A DNA stretch of 64,000 bases from an uncultured Bacteroidales bacterium (GCA_937916465.1 CALFTK010000019.1:1-64000); one strand, 5' to 3'. Positions 46,370-56,346 are shown, counted from the stretch's first letter. Notes: generated by a model from the letters alone, not told the origin. Program-made: numbers and translations.

Positions 46370-47653
46370 ATGAAAAAGATTTTATTTATGTTTATTGCAG
46401 CATTAGGTATGATGGTATCTACCAATGCTCAGACATTATCTCCAAAAGAGATAAAGAAGGCAACAAAAGCAGCTCAGAAAGAGGTTAGAGCAGCAAAAGA
46501 TCAACTTGCTGACAATGGCAATCTTAACACAGCTCGCAGCATCATTGACAAAAGCATGAAGAATGAATATGTTAAGGATTGGGCAGAGACCTGGAGTGTT
46601 GCAGCAGATGTTTATTTTGAGCTTTACACAAACGAAAACATTAAGTCAAATCAGCTTACCAAGTATGATACAGTTGCAATGTATGACTACTTAACAAAAT
46701 GGTATGACTACGTGTTGATTTGTGATTCACTGCAGCAGATTCCTAATGAAAAAGGTAAGACCAGCACAGCATGTCGCGAAACTCACGGCTACGAAATGTA
46801 CAGAAGCCATAGTAACTTTATAAATGGTGGTATCTTCTATTTTAACCACCGCAAGGATTATGTAAAGGCATACGATATGTTTGACAAATATTATCAGTTG
46901 TCAGAAACTGAAATATTGAAACAGTATCTTGAAAACGATACCAACTTTGCAAAATACGCTGTTGAATTTGCATACTTCCCAACATTGGCTGCAAACAACA
47001 TGAAGGACTATAATAAGGTATTGAAGTATGTTGACAAAGCAATTGAAGATCCTGAATATGGTCCATCATGTCAGAGAATCAAGGCTGAAGCATACGAAAA
47101 TATGAAAGATACAGCCAATTGGATTTCAAACCTTATGACAGGTATTGTAAAATATCCAAGTGACGAATATTTCTACACCAAGATAATAATGTACTACAAC
47201 GATACTGAAAAGTGGGAAGAACTTGAACAGTTTGTTACTGACATGATTGCTCAGGATCCTAACAAAGCTTATAACTATTTTGTAGTAGGTGTATTGAAAC
47301 AGCAGCAGAAAGACTACGAAACAGCAGCAAAGAATTATGAAATTGCAGTTGAAAAAGATCCTGAACTTGCTGATGCTTATATAAACTTAGGTCTTTGCTA
47401 TATGTTCCTTGCAAATGAATATGTAGATGCAAATTCAAACATCAACTACAGATCTGCTGCATACAAGAAGGTTCTTGAAGTTGAAAAGGAATATTATCAA
47501 AAAGCATTACCAATTTACGAGAAGGTTGAAAAGCTTCTTCCTAACGACGTTGACAAATGGGGACAACAGCTTTATCAGATTTACTACAAGCTAAAAATGA
47601 GTAAAGAGGTAAACAGAATGGAAACTATTCTTAAGGCTGAAGGTTTACTTTAA
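46370..47653 (+). CDS. Exported tetratricopeptide repeat protein
   Basis: A 427-residue protein with a signal peptide (1-20, ending STNAQ) and several TPR units. The clearest are at about 290-345 (YFVVGVLKQQQKDYETAAKN and ELADAYINLGLCYMFLANEY), with further helical repeats before and after. It is probably periplasmic and acts as a protein-binding scaffold. It is co-transcribed with gyrA, without an evident functional link. It contains no catalytic motif. Confidence 0.8.
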   Translation: MKKILFMFIAALGMMVSTNAQTLSPKEIKKATKAAQKEVRAAKDQLADNGNLNTARSIIDKSMKNEYVKDWAETWSVAADVYFELYTNENIKSNQLTKYDTVAMYDYLTKWYDYVLICDSLQQIPNEKGKTSTACRETHGYEMYRSHSNFINGGIFYFNHRKDYVKAYDMFDKYYQLSETEILKQYLENDTNFAKYAVEFAYFPTLAANNMKDYNKVLKYVDKAIEDPEYGPSCQRIKAEAYENMKDTANWISNLMTGIVKYPSDEYFYTKIIMYYNDTEKWEELEQFVTDMIAQDPNKAYNYFVVGVLKQQQKDYETAAKNYEIAVEKDPELADAYINLGLCYMFLANEYVDANSNINYRSAAYKKVLEVEKEYYQKALPIYEKVEKLLPNDVDKWGQQLYQIYYKLKMSKEVNRMETILKAEGLL

Positions 47654-47680
47654 TAATAGAATAGATTAAACTTCAAATTA

Positions 47681-47715
47681 AGTCAGCTCGGTTCAATACC
47701 GGGCTGATTTATTTA
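47681..47715 (+). terminator. Terminator of gyrA-TPR
   Basis: CAGCTCGGT (47684-47692) pairs with ACCGGGCTG (47698-47706), one G-U pair, followed by ATTTATTTAT. Confidence 0.75.
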
Positions 47716-47790
47716 TATTCTTATCCATACTAATAGAATGATTCAAATATTCAATTCTCAGAAACATTATAAGAGAATATATAAATAAGG

Positions 47791-47815
47791 AGAGGACCCT
47801 TTTTTAGAGTCCTCT
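47791..47815. terminator. Second hairpin, probably terminator for the minus strand
   Basis: AGAGGAC (47791-47797) pairs with GTCCTCT (47809-47815), with a T-rich loop. It lies downstream of the minus-strand HTH gene. Confidence 0.5.
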
Positions 47816-47857
47816 ATATCCTATTTAACATAATAGTTATTATGTGAAAAATTGGTC

Positions 47858-48115
47858 TTATTTGTTTTTCTGCTCCTCAAGTATCTCTAAAGCTCTATCT
47901 AACACAGTTGTATCGTCTAAAACTACAGCACCACCATTTGGACCTGCTTCAATATGAAAACCTACCGATGAACCACTATTGTAATCTGTACCACCAAAGA
48001 AATTTCTTACAGTTTCTACATCCAGACCAAGTTCATCTGCTATTCTGTGCATACTGCCTTCAGGTAAAGAAGCCTTAATCTGGCGAAGTTCATTAAAGGT
48101 TATTAATCTGCTCAT
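47858..48115 (-). CDS. Small helix-turn-helix protein
   Basis: An 85-residue protein. Residues about 7-40 look like a helix-turn-helix (FNELRQIKASLP, then HRIADELGLDVETVRNFFGG). The middle is Gly/Ser-rich, and the C-terminus (ALEILEEQKNK) is a helix. It may be a small DNA-binding regulator; similar small proteins seem common in Bacteroidales, but I cannot name a characterised member. It is separated by 62 bp from the PAP2 gene upstream and may share the Bat transcript. Confidence 0.65.
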   Translation of the reverse strand: MSRLITFNELRQIKASLPEGSMHRIADELGLDVETVRNFFGGTDYNSGSSVGFHIEAGPNGGAVVLDDTTVLDRALEILEEQKNK

Positions 48116-48177
48116 AATTGTATAATTTTTAAATGTTAGTAATATTTTATCAAAAAATCAATTCTCAAAACTCATTA

Positions 48178-48888
48178 TTACATTGGCATTACACCTTGCA
48201 TTATCAATGCTATAAATAAAATCAGCAAATAAGTACTGTATAATACCACTAAAAACACAGCTATATCCTTTCTCAGATAACCGGAACTGGTGTATAGTTC
48301 CGATTCTCTATGACTATACTTGTAACTGTTTTTTGTTAGCGTTTTGTATAGCCAGAAAACCAACAATGCAACTACTATTCCGGCTACGGTACCAACCAGA
48401 ATATCACCTACATAATGAACACCTAAATATGTTCTGGTCAATACATTAAGTATAGCCCATATAATAATGGATATAGTAAGATGTTTATTCTTTATTAACA
48501 ATGCAATAAAAGTTGCTATACCAAATGAATTTGCTGCGTGGCCCGAAAAAAATCCGTATTTGCCTCCACGATAACCATTTACGGTATCCATCAAATGCAT
48601 AACATCATAATCTCTTGTTGGCCTGTAGCGTTCAAACAAAGGTTTAAAAACCGACGACGACAACTGGTCGCATAACAGAATGGTCAGCCCTATCATACAT
48701 AGAACCAACAACAGCTGTTCGTGCCTTGTATTTCTGATTATAAGAAAAAGAAGTGCTATTGCTGCAGGTATCCAGATATAAATTGTAGTATATAGATGAA
48801 CTGCTCCATCCCAAAACAGAGAGTCACTGCCGTTTAACGACAGTGTTGCCAAGAGGTCTGTCTCGTTTAGAGCTGAATTTATATCCAT
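48178..48888 (-). CDS. PAP2-family membrane phosphatase
   Basis: A 236-residue inner membrane phosphatase with about six helices. All three acid-phosphatase signatures are present: KPLFERYRP (about 81-89), SGHAANSFG with the catalytic His (about 114-122), and RTYLGVHYVGD (about 150-160). Likely substrates are lipid phosphates such as undecaprenyl-pyrophosphate or phosphatidylglycerol-phosphate. It lies 13 bp after batE, so it appears to be the last or next-to-last gene of the Bat operon. Confidence 0.88.
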   Translation of the reverse strand: MDINSALNETDLLATLSLNGSDSLFWDGAVHLYTTIYIWIPAAIALLFLIIRNTRHEQLLLVLCMIGLTILLCDQLSSSVFKPLFERYRPTRDYDVMHLMDTVNGYRGGKYGFFSGHAANSFGIATFIALLIKNKHLTISIIIWAILNVLTRTYLGVHYVGDILVGTVAGIVVALLVFWLYKTLTKNSYKYSHRESELYTSSGYLRKDIAVFLVVLYSTYLLILFIALIMQGVMPM

Positions 48889-48901
48889 TACATAATACCC
48901 A

Positions 48902-49678
48902 TTAAATAATTTCCATCACATCTACATGTACCCAACCTTTATTACCATCTTCCAGTTCTATTTCCACCCACTCTTTCATAGAGTTATCAAGAACTTTCAC
49001 CTTTCTTCCTTCATGAATAATAAAAAGATCGGTACCACTATCGCTTGGAGTACTTTTAACCGTCACACTTGGCGTCATTATTATAGCACTATCACGGTTT
49101 TCCAGCTTTCTCTTCTGCGTAGTAGCGAAGATAAAAGTAAAAATGGAAAAAACAAAGAGAATAACGCCAAAATAGAAGGAAATTTTTCTTATAGACACCT
49201 TTTTACTCAAAAAATAGACTATAAACCCTGTAATGGCCAATGCAAACACAATAATAGTCATTATGCTCCACCCATTTATATCCATAAGCGATACTATTTG
49301 CTTAAACCAGGTAACAATAAAAAGTTCATTCACTATAGAAACCTTATCTACAGTTTTGGTTCGTGCAAGTTCCAGATTAAACTGTACATCTTTATCGGAC
49401 GGATCTAAAATATGAGCTCTCTCATAGCAGAGAATAGCTTTTGAAATCTCGTCAACTTTAAGATAAGCATTACCTAAATTCATATATAAGGTGGCAGATA
49501 TACCTTCATTCTCTATTACCTGAGAATAGAGTTCTATAGCAGACATATAATCAGCCTCTATATATGCACTATCAGCTTTTGCCAATATAGCATCTACATG
49601 AGAAACTTCCTGAGCATTTATTGAGAGTGGCATTAAAGTGCCCAACAACAATGAAAATATTGCAAATATCTTTTTCAT
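48902..49678 (-). CDS. batE: BatE: TPR and SH3 domain membrane protein
   Basis: A 258-residue protein with a signal peptide (1-22), TPR repeats (about 28-125, including YMSAIELYSQV and ATLYMNLGNAYLKVDE), two membrane helices (about 135-160 and 167-188) and a C-terminal bacterial SH3 domain (about 205-258, ending KGWVHVDVMEI). This is the BatE layout. The Bat proteins form an envelope complex needed for aerotolerance in Bacteroides, by mechanisms not understood. Confidence 0.88.
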   Translation of the reverse strand: MKKIFAIFSLLLGTLMPLSINAQEVSHVDAILAKADSAYIEADYMSAIELYSQVIENEGISATLYMNLGNAYLKVDEISKAILCYERAHILDPSDKDVQFNLELARTKTVDKVSIVNELFIVTWFKQIVSLMDINGWSIMTIIVFALAITGFIVYFLSKKVSIRKISFYFGVILFVFSIFTFIFATTQKRKLENRDSAIIMTPSVTVKSTPSDSGTDLFIIHEGRKVKVLDNSMKEWVEIELEDGNKGWVHVDVMEII

Positions 49679-49691
49679 ACTCTATAAATCG

Positions 49692-51563
49692 TTATTTAAT
49701 AGCATTTTCCATCTGACTAATCACATTCACAGCCTCTTCATAGATAGCATCCATACGACCTTCGTCATTGCCCGGTGCATATTTTGCAAATTCACAATCG
49801 TCCAAAAGTTTTATTGTCTGCCCTATCAAAGCATCGGTTACTCCCCTGCCCTTCAGTTCATTGCCTACATTGTCTTTAGACAATTGAGCAACAGGAATCA
49901 CTAACTTATCACCAAAATATCCCCACAATGCACGCAACACTTCATCGTAGAACTGATCTTTATTGTTATTGGCCATCAGTTTCTTGGCAACCTTCAAACG
50001 TTTAACTGCTGTAGAATTAGCCTTTTTTCTCTTAGTCTTAGCCATGTTTGCATTATCTGCTATGCTCTTTCTTGCTATAAATACAACAGCCAGGAGTATT
50101 ATTAACGGAATTAACAAACATATATAGAATGCAAATGAACCAAAGAAAACCTGATTGGTCTTTATTAGTTTTGTACCTGTTGTATGGAAACGCACATCTT
50201 CGCCAACAAAACGAAGTTCTTCTTTGCTTACATATCCTCCTACTCCGGTTGTTTGTGTTGCATCGCTACCGGTTCCTTTAGCCACGTTAAGCACATATTC
50301 TTTTGTGGTTAAAGTCTTGTAGGTTCCCGATTTAGGATCAAAATACTGATACTCCATTGCAGGAATCTTATACTCTCCGGCAAATCTTGGAATAGCCAGA
50401 TATTCATAAACCTTATTACCTGTCTGACGTCCGTTCTTTATAGTATATTTATTCTCTACCTTGGGATCATAAATATCAAAATCCTGCGGGAATTTAATTT
50501 CAGGAGTCTTCACCAATTTTAAATTACCTGTACCGGAAAGTACTACCTTTATGGTAACAGCTTCATTTGCTGTCAGTTCTGTAGTATTAATATCAGAACT
50601 TATAGAGAAATCACCTACACCGCCATAAAAGTTACCATTTTTACCTGCAGGTAATGCCTCTACCTGAATAATCTGTTTATTGCTGACAAGTTCTTTCTTT
50701 ATATCAATGTATCTGCCGGCATTAAATATGGCATCGAACATATCTGTTGCCTGAACCGGAATAGAAATAATACCCTCAAATGTAGTTGCAGGAATCTCTA
50801 ATTCACCTGACTGCTGTGGGAACAACACATACTGGCTCCACAATAGTGTCTTATAGTTTCTGCCATTATAATGTTCCAACTGAAATTCCTTCTGACGTGG
50901 CAATTCCACCTCCTGAACATGAAAATTCTTCAAGTCAGGCATATTTGTTGTCAAATTTGTCAAATTCAGCGAAGTACTGACATATACTTTGTAGGTAAGC
51001 AATAAAGCTTCTTGTTCATACACCTTCTTTTTATCGACAGTAGCCAACATAAAAAGGTCATCTGCACCTATCGATGCAGGATTAGAACTCTGTGCTGAAC
51101 CGTAATTTCTATTTCCCGATTGCTGCTGTTGCTGACCGGAAGAAGAACTGTTATTATCCGGAGGAAGCACTTTTATAGTCTTACTGCTTGACTGGATAGT
51201 CTTTTTATCTACCACAACTGATGCAGGTTTAATGGTAAATTCGCCCTCTTCTTCAGCTATCAGAACGTATGTATAAGTAATTGATGCAGAAGAAGTTCTC
51301 TGTCCATTAATAATCTGCATGCTACTCGATGTAGATGTACTTGGACCACTCAGTTCCGTCAATCCTTCAAAAACAGGTGCACGAAAATCCTTTGCCTTGT
51401 TGGTATTAACCACAAACGAAACTCTGAACCTTTCACCTTTAACTACCGCATTTGGTGCCTGAACCGTAAGTGTAACATCCTGTGAATATGCGCCTACTGC
51501 CACAAACAACAGCAATGACCACAACACCAACACCTTGTTAAATACCAATTTCAAACTCTTCAT
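49692..51563 (-). CDS. batD: BatD: oxygen-tolerance membrane protein
   Basis: A 623-residue protein with a signal peptide (about 1-26), long periplasmic beta-sandwich repeats (starting VTLTVQAPNAVVKGERFRV), one membrane helix at about 480-502 and a C-terminal cytoplasmic part. This is the BatD layout. The longest frame starts with GTG at 51593 within batC; the ATG at 51563 lies after the batC stop and directly begins the signal peptide. A Ser/Gln-rich stretch lies at about 138-155. Confidence 0.88.
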   Translation of the reverse strand: MKSLKLVFNKVLVLWSLLLFVAVGAYSQDVTLTVQAPNAVVKGERFRVSFVVNTNKAKDFRAPVFEGLTELSGPSTSTSSSMQIINGQRTSSASITYTYVLIAEEEGEFTIKPASVVVDKKTIQSSSKTIKVLPPDNNSSSSGQQQQQSGNRNYGSAQSSNPASIGADDLFMLATVDKKKVYEQEALLLTYKVYVSTSLNLTNLTTNMPDLKNFHVQEVELPRQKEFQLEHYNGRNYKTLLWSQYVLFPQQSGELEIPATTFEGIISIPVQATDMFDAIFNAGRYIDIKKELVSNKQIIQVEALPAGKNGNFYGGVGDFSISSDINTTELTANEAVTIKVVLSGTGNLKLVKTPEIKFPQDFDIYDPKVENKYTIKNGRQTGNKVYEYLAIPRFAGEYKIPAMEYQYFDPKSGTYKTLTTKEYVLNVAKGTGSDATQTTGVGGYVSKEELRFVGEDVRFHTTGTKLIKTNQVFFGSFAFYICLLIPLIILLAVVFIARKSIADNANMAKTKRKKANSTAVKRLKVAKKLMANNNKDQFYDEVLRALWGYFGDKLVIPVAQLSKDNVGNELKGRGVTDALIGQTIKLLDDCEFAKYAPGNDEGRMDAIYEEAVNVISQMENAIK

Positions 51564-51570
51564 ATACTTA

Positions 51571-52329
51571 TTACCAATCTTTATCCAATTCACCGCGAGG
51601 TTGTACCTGCATCTGTTTCATAACTCGTTCCTGCAACTCTTTTTCATCCTGCATGGCAGCATCTAACAACTGTTCAGCATTTTCACGCGACATCTGTTCC
51701 TCCTGCTGTTCTTCCTGTTGTTGCTGCTGTTGCTGTTCTTCATTTTGCTGCTCCTGCTGCTGTTCCTCATTCTGCTGCTCATCCTGTTGCTGTTCCTGCT
51801 GCTGTTGTTCATCTTCCTGCTGGTCTTCACCTTGACCCTGTTGCTGTTTCAACTGTTCTAAAGCATGAATAAGGTTATATCTTGTTTCATTGTCGGCAGG
51901 ATTGTTTCGCAATGCCTCTTTATATGCAGCTATTGCATTTTCATAATCTCTGTTACTATGGAACAGAACTCCGGCATTATGATAAGTACTTGCCAACTTC
52001 TCTTTGCACTCTTTTATATCCTTTTCAGTAGCATTCTCATCCAACATCAATCGTTCCTTTTCAACTTCAAGTAGTGTGGCTGCATTCTGAAACTGCTTTA
52101 ATGCCTCCTGACCTTTTTGCTGTTCAATATAGGCATTACCCAAATTGTACATAGCTTCGGCCGATGATGAATTCTGATCTATTGCCTTTAAATAATTCTC
52201 TTCTGCTTTTAGAAAAAGGCTATCTTCGTACAATTTATTACCTTTACGAACATACTCTCTATCAGTACGTTGTGCATACAACGACACAGAAAACAGAAGT
52301 ACAGACACTATAAGAATATATCGTTTCAT
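51571..52329 (-). CDS. batC: BatC: TPR protein with Gln/Glu-rich tract
   Basis: A 252-residue exported protein: signal peptide (1-19), TPR units at about 25-160 (LKAEENYLKAIDQ, AEAMYNLGNAYIEQQKG, NAIAAYKEALRNNPADNETR), then a low-complexity tract of almost only Gln and Glu (about 163-215) and a short C-terminal helix. The tract is encoded by repeated CAG/GAA-type codons and will vary in length by slippage. The TPR part probably binds other Bat proteins. Confidence 0.88.
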   Translation of the reverse strand: MKRYILIVSVLLFSVSLYAQRTDREYVRKGNKLYEDSLFLKAEENYLKAIDQNSSSAEAMYNLGNAYIEQQKGQEALKQFQNAATLLEVEKERLMLDENATEKDIKECKEKLASTYHNAGVLFHSNRDYENAIAAYKEALRNNPADNETRYNLIHALEQLKQQQGQGEDQQEDEQQQQEQQQDEQQNEEQQQEQQNEEQQQQQQQEEQQEEQMSRENAEQLLDAAMQDEKELQERVMKQMQVQPRGELDKDW

Positions 52330-52331
52330 CT

Positions 52332-53360
52332 CTATTTATTAATACTGAAAAGTTTAACATTTTTCAATCGGGCATTTCTACCTTCCGAAATGAACAATTC
52401 AAGTAACAGTAAAACAAGTGCCATCCATGCCACTATCTGGAATTGTTCATCATAATCGGTATAAATAGTGGTTTCCACATCACTTTTAGCCAGTTTATCA
52501 AGTTCTTGTTTAAGAGCTTTTTCGGCTGCATTAGTATTATCAACATAAAAATATGCTCCATTACCTGCTGCTGCCAGTTCTCTACACATAGCTTCATTAA
52601 GTTTAGTAACCACTACATTACCATCCTTATCCTTACGGAATTCATTAGCCCTGTCACCCGGAATTGGAGAACCTGATGGTGAACCAACACCTAACACATA
52701 TACCAAATAACCTTTGTCGGCAGCAGCCTTAACAGCCTCTACAGCACCAGCTTCATGGTTTTCGCCATCGGTTATAAGTATTATAGCCTTCCCCACTCCA
52801 TCATTAGGGGTAAAACTTCTGGTTGCCAAATCTACGGCATCTTTAATATTTGTACCTTGACGTGCTATCAATGAAGGAGTTATACTATTAAGAAACACTT
52901 TTGCCGATATATAATCATTTGTTATAGGCAACTGTACGTATGCATCGCCGGCAAATAGAATAAGTCCCACCTTATCATCCTGAAACTGATCAACCAGATT
53001 AGATACAATACGTTTCGATTTCTCCAATCTGCTGGGTTGAACATCATCGGCCAACATAGAATTTGAAATATCCATAGCAATTATTGTCTCAATACCTGTT
53101 CTGGTAACAGTTTCTTGCTTTGAACCAAACTGAGGTCTTGCTATAACAAAACAACTTAAACCGAAAACAGAGAACAGAAGCCAGAATTTCAAATTCTGTC
53201 TGAACAGAGAACTGTCAGGCATCAACATATCTACCAGTTCTTTATCACCGTAGCTCTTTATACGTCTTTTCCTTATTATTCCGGAAACAATATGCAGTAC
53301 TACCAACAGAGGCAGAACCAACAATAAATACAGATATTCTGGATGTGCAAATCTAAACAT
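52332..53360 (-). CDS. batB: BatB: von Willebrand A domain membrane protein
   Basis: A 342-residue protein with two N-terminal membrane helices (about 6-25 and 52-74), a VWA domain (about 88-290) and a C-terminal membrane helix (about 308-328). The metal-ion adhesion site is intact: AMDISNSML (DxSxS), the later Thr in RQGTNIKD and the Asp in ILITDGENH. An upstream in-frame TTG (53372) is a weaker start. Part of the aerotolerance operon. Confidence 0.9.
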   Translation of the reverse strand: MFRFAHPEYLYLLLVLPLLVVLHIVSGIIRKRRIKSYGDKELVDMLMPDSSLFRQNLKFWLLFSVFGLSCFVIARPQFGSKQETVTRTGIETIIAMDISNSMLADDVQPSRLEKSKRIVSNLVDQFQDDKVGLILFAGDAYVQLPITNDYISAKVFLNSITPSLIARQGTNIKDAVDLATRSFTPNDGVGKAIILITDGENHEAGAVEAVKAAADKGYLVYVLGVGSPSGSPIPGDRANEFRKDKDGNVVVTKLNEAMCRELAAAGNGAYFYVDNTNAAEKALKQELDKLAKSDVETTIYTDYDEQFQIVAWMALVLLLLELFISEGRNARLKNVKLFSINK

Positions 53361-53380
53361 AACAACTAGCAAATTTCACT

Positions 53381-54382
53381 TTAAGGAATAGTCCTTAAAA
53401 TAGTCTGTTTCAACACTATAGACAACAATAATGAAATAAGAAGAACCCAAGCAAACGGTTCAAAAGCCTCGTTATTTCTACTAAACTCCTTAACCTGCAA
53501 TTTAGTCTTCTCCAACTGATCAATCTCCTGGTAAATCTCCAACAGACGGCTGTTGCTATCTGCTCTGTAATAAATACCATTTGTATTGATTGCTATCTGT
53601 CTCAACATATCTTCATCTATCTCAACAGGTACATTCACATACTGTACAGAACCACCGTATGTCTGCATTGGATATGGAGCAGTACCATTAGAACCCACAC
53701 CAATTGTATAAACCCTTATACCAAAGGTATTTGCCATTTCTGCAGCTGTCAAAGGCGATATTTCTCCCCTATTATTCGAACCATCGGTTAAAAGTATAAC
53801 CACCTTCGATTTAGCTTTGCTGTCCTTTAGTCTGCTTATGGCATTAGCAAGGCCCATACCTATTGCAGTACCATCTTCCACTGCCCCGGCCAGAACAATG
53901 TCACTACTTACACTGTTAAACAGGTTTAGCAACATTGCATGATCTATAGTCATAGGACACTGCGTATAGGCTTCACCGGCAAAAACAGTCAAACCAATAT
54001 TATCATTAGGACGACCATTGATAAATTCGGCAGCAACACTTTTTGCGGCTTCCAATCTGTTGGGTTTCAAATCTTCTGCCAACATACTGGTAGAGATATC
54101 CACACACAGCATAATGTCAATACCTTCAATCTCTGAATCTTCCCATTTGTCAGTGGTCTGCGGACGTGCCAATATAAATACCAGCATAACAAATGCCACC
54201 ATTTTCAATACAAAAGGCAGATGAACCAAATAATACTTATAACTTTTTGGTACGCCTTTGTATATATCTGTAGTAGGAACATTAAGCAGAGGACTGCTTT
54301 TTCTACCCTTTAGAACATACCACAATACAAATGGTATAACTAACAGTAACAGAAGTAGATATATATTGTTCGCAAAAGTCAT
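53381..54382 (-). CDS. batA: BatA: von Willebrand A domain membrane protein
   Basis: A 333-residue protein laid out like BatB: N-terminal helices (about 8-25, 55-75), VWA domain (about 88-290) with CVDISTSML (DxSxS), Thr in EDGTAIGMG and Asp in ILLTDGSNN, and a C-terminal helix (about 310-328). Paralogue of BatB; the pair is typical of the Bat operon. It has a 3-bp gap to the gene before. Confidence 0.92.
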   Translation of the reverse strand: MTFANNIYLLLLLLVIPFVLWYVLKGRKSSPLLNVPTTDIYKGVPKSYKYYLVHLPFVLKMVAFVMLVFILARPQTTDKWEDSEIEGIDIMLCVDISTSMLAEDLKPNRLEAAKSVAAEFINGRPNDNIGLTVFAGEAYTQCPMTIDHAMLLNLFNSVSSDIVLAGAVEDGTAIGMGLANAISRLKDSKAKSKVVILLTDGSNNRGEISPLTAAEMANTFGIRVYTIGVGSNGTAPYPMQTYGGSVQYVNVPVEIDEDMLRQIAINTNGIYYRADSNSRLLEIYQEIDQLEKTKLQVKEFSRNNEAFEPFAWVLLISLLLSIVLKQTILRTIP

Positions 54383-54385
54383 AAT

Positions 54386-55465
54386 TTAAAAGAATAGGTA
54401 ATATAACTGACTAATCACTACATACAAGGCAAACATAGCCAACAAAGCAGTTATCACTATAACTGTCAACAATGCCATTCTTGCCCCCTTACTACGTTTC
54501 TCTTCAACAACAACACGCTCTTCCTTAGGCTGTTTTTCCTCTTCATTAGGCTCTACCATAGTATCGTTAACAAAGTCAACAGCACTAAGCAGGTTTCTAT
54601 CATTTTCATTCAACATTGGCTTAAATTTGGCAAACTTCACCAAATCGGCCATCTGTAACAACTCCATCAAATCATTCAACGACTCTTTCTGCTGATGCTT
54701 AAGCAATTCATTATATATTTCAGTCGATGTCATTTCTGTTGCATAGAAACCAAACCTATCATTAATATATACACGGATAATATCAGTCAAATCAGTATAA
54801 TATGATTTTGCATCATCACCATACGACATTCGGTTCAATTTCAGTTTCTCAATATCGGCCAAAGCCTTGACATGTGCAGGTATCTTGGGTTCTATCTTGA
54901 CAACACGTATAATTGGTTTATTGTCTCTATACCTTATTATTAAGAAGACCACCAACACCACCAATAATATCAAAGCCACCCCGCCAAATACAGAGAGCTT
55001 TACATCTTGCCATTTCAGAGGCATCTGCATAATACTTTTTGGACCAATAAAAGCATCAGGCTCATTACTCTCCAAATCGAACATAAAGAAAGCTAAAGCC
55101 AAACCATCAGAACTGTATGGAACAGAATCTACATACACCTGAAATGGTGGAATAAAATAGAATGCCGAATCGAACGATGTAACAGTGTAGTGCCTAGTTA
55201 CAGTCATACGTCTCTTCTTATTTACATATTGGGTATCTGTCACTACAGGCTGTAAAATCTCAATACCTGTAATCAGAGTATCGGAAAAGAGCGGAAAATC
55301 CACCTGCTGATCAGCATCACATGTAACCTCAAGATGAATTTTTGTCTGGTCTCCAACAAGCAAATTAATAGAATCAGACGTAGCAGTAACAAGCACATTT
55401 GCCATTACAGAAGCACTCTGTACTGCTAAAAACAGTGTCAATATGAATAATTTCAGATATCTCAT
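54386..55465 (-). CDS. Bat operon membrane protein (BatD-like)
   Basis: A 359-residue protein with a signal peptide (1-22), a periplasmic beta domain (about 23-150), a membrane helix (about 157-182), a cytoplasmic helical domain (about 190-310) and a C-terminal helix (about 335-357). No enzymatic motif. Similar proteins lie between the DUF58 and batA genes in many Bacteroidota, and their periplasmic part resembles BatD, but the gene has no settled name. It starts 1 bp from the DUF58 gene. Confidence 0.7.
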   Translation of the reverse strand: MRYLKLFILTLFLAVQSASVMANVLVTATSDSINLLVGDQTKIHLEVTCDADQQVDFPLFSDTLITGIEILQPVVTDTQYVNKKRRMTVTRHYTVTSFDSAFYFIPPFQVYVDSVPYSSDGLALAFFMFDLESNEPDAFIGPKSIMQMPLKWQDVKLSVFGGVALILLVVLVVFLIIRYRDNKPIIRVVKIEPKIPAHVKALADIEKLKLNRMSYGDDAKSYYTDLTDIIRVYINDRFGFYATEMTSTEIYNELLKHQQKESLNDLMELLQMADLVKFAKFKPMLNENDRNLLSAVDFVNDTMVEPNEEEKQPKEERVVVEEKRSKGARMALLTVIVITALLAMFALYVVISQLYYLFF

Positions 55466-55466
55466 A

Positions 55467-56336
55467 TCAATTTCTTATAGCAAACAATCCCATAAGCGAT
55501 TTTACATAGTCTTTATCGGTTCTTATGGAAACAGAATCAACCTTACTTCTTGTAAAACAGTCTTTTAAGTACTTTTGATTCTCTTTCCAATATGTGGCAT
55601 GCGCATTACGAATAGCCTTTGATGACGTATCTATATATACATCTTCGCCACTTTCCAGGTTCTTTATACGCATTAAACCAACATCTGGCAACTCTTCGCT
55701 TCGTTTATCGTAAATCTGAATAGCTACAACATCATGTTTTCTGTTGGCTATAGAGAGTGCATTCTTATATTCACCACCACCAATAAAGTCACTGAGAAGA
55801 AAGGCAGTACAACGTTTCTTGACAGCACCAATAAGAAATTCCAACGGAACCGATATATCAGTACCGGTACTCTGTGGAACAAAATCCAGAAGTTCTCGTA
55901 TTAAATACAAGATATGCTTCCTACCCTTCTGAGGAGGAATAAACTTCTCTATTCTGTCCGAAAAGAAAACCAAACCTACTTTATCATTATTCTGAATTGC
56001 AGCAAATGCCAATGTTGCAGCAATTTCTGTCAATACATCCCGTTTCTGCGAAACCGAAGTACCATACAACAGACTGCTGGAAACATCCACCATCAGCATA
56101 ACCGTCAATTCACGCTCTTCTTCGTAAACCTTAACGTATGGCTTATTCATACGGGCAGTAACATTCCATTCAATATCTCTTGCGTCATCTCCGTACTGGT
56201 ATTCACGTACCTCCGAAAAGGCCATACCACGTCCTTTGAACGCAGAATGATACTGTCCCGCAAAGATATTATTAGATAAACCTTTGGTTTTAATCTCAAT
56301 CTTACGGACCTTTTTTATCAGATCACCGGTTTCCAT
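55467..56336 (-). CDS. DUF58 protein (VWA-like)
   Basis: A 289-residue soluble protein. It carries the DUF58 hallmark GDDARDIEWNVTARM (about 49-63) and a VWA-like fold after it with DVSSSLLYG (about 84-92) and LLSDFIGGG (about 176-184). DUF58 proteins regularly pair with MoxR ATPases and are thought to be their partners or substrates. It lies 10 bp after moxR. Confidence 0.9.
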   Translation of the reverse strand: METGDLIKKVRKIEIKTKGLSNNIFAGQYHSAFKGRGMAFSEVREYQYGDDARDIEWNVTARMNKPYVKVYEEERELTVMLMVDVSSSLLYGTSVSQKRDVLTEIAATLAFAAIQNNDKVGLVFFSDRIEKFIPPQKGRKHILYLIRELLDFVPQSTGTDISVPLEFLIGAVKKRCTAFLLSDFIGGGEYKNALSIANRKHDVVAIQIYDKRSEELPDVGLMRIKNLESGEDVYIDTSSKAIRNAHATYWKENQKYLKDCFTRSKVDSVSIRTDKDYVKSLMGLFAIRN

Positions 56337-56346
56337 TTCTCAGATA

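Noticed and set aside
51653..51835. A Cys/Ser-only plus-strand frame of 60 residues
   Set aside because: It is the antisense of the Gln/Glu codon tract of batC.
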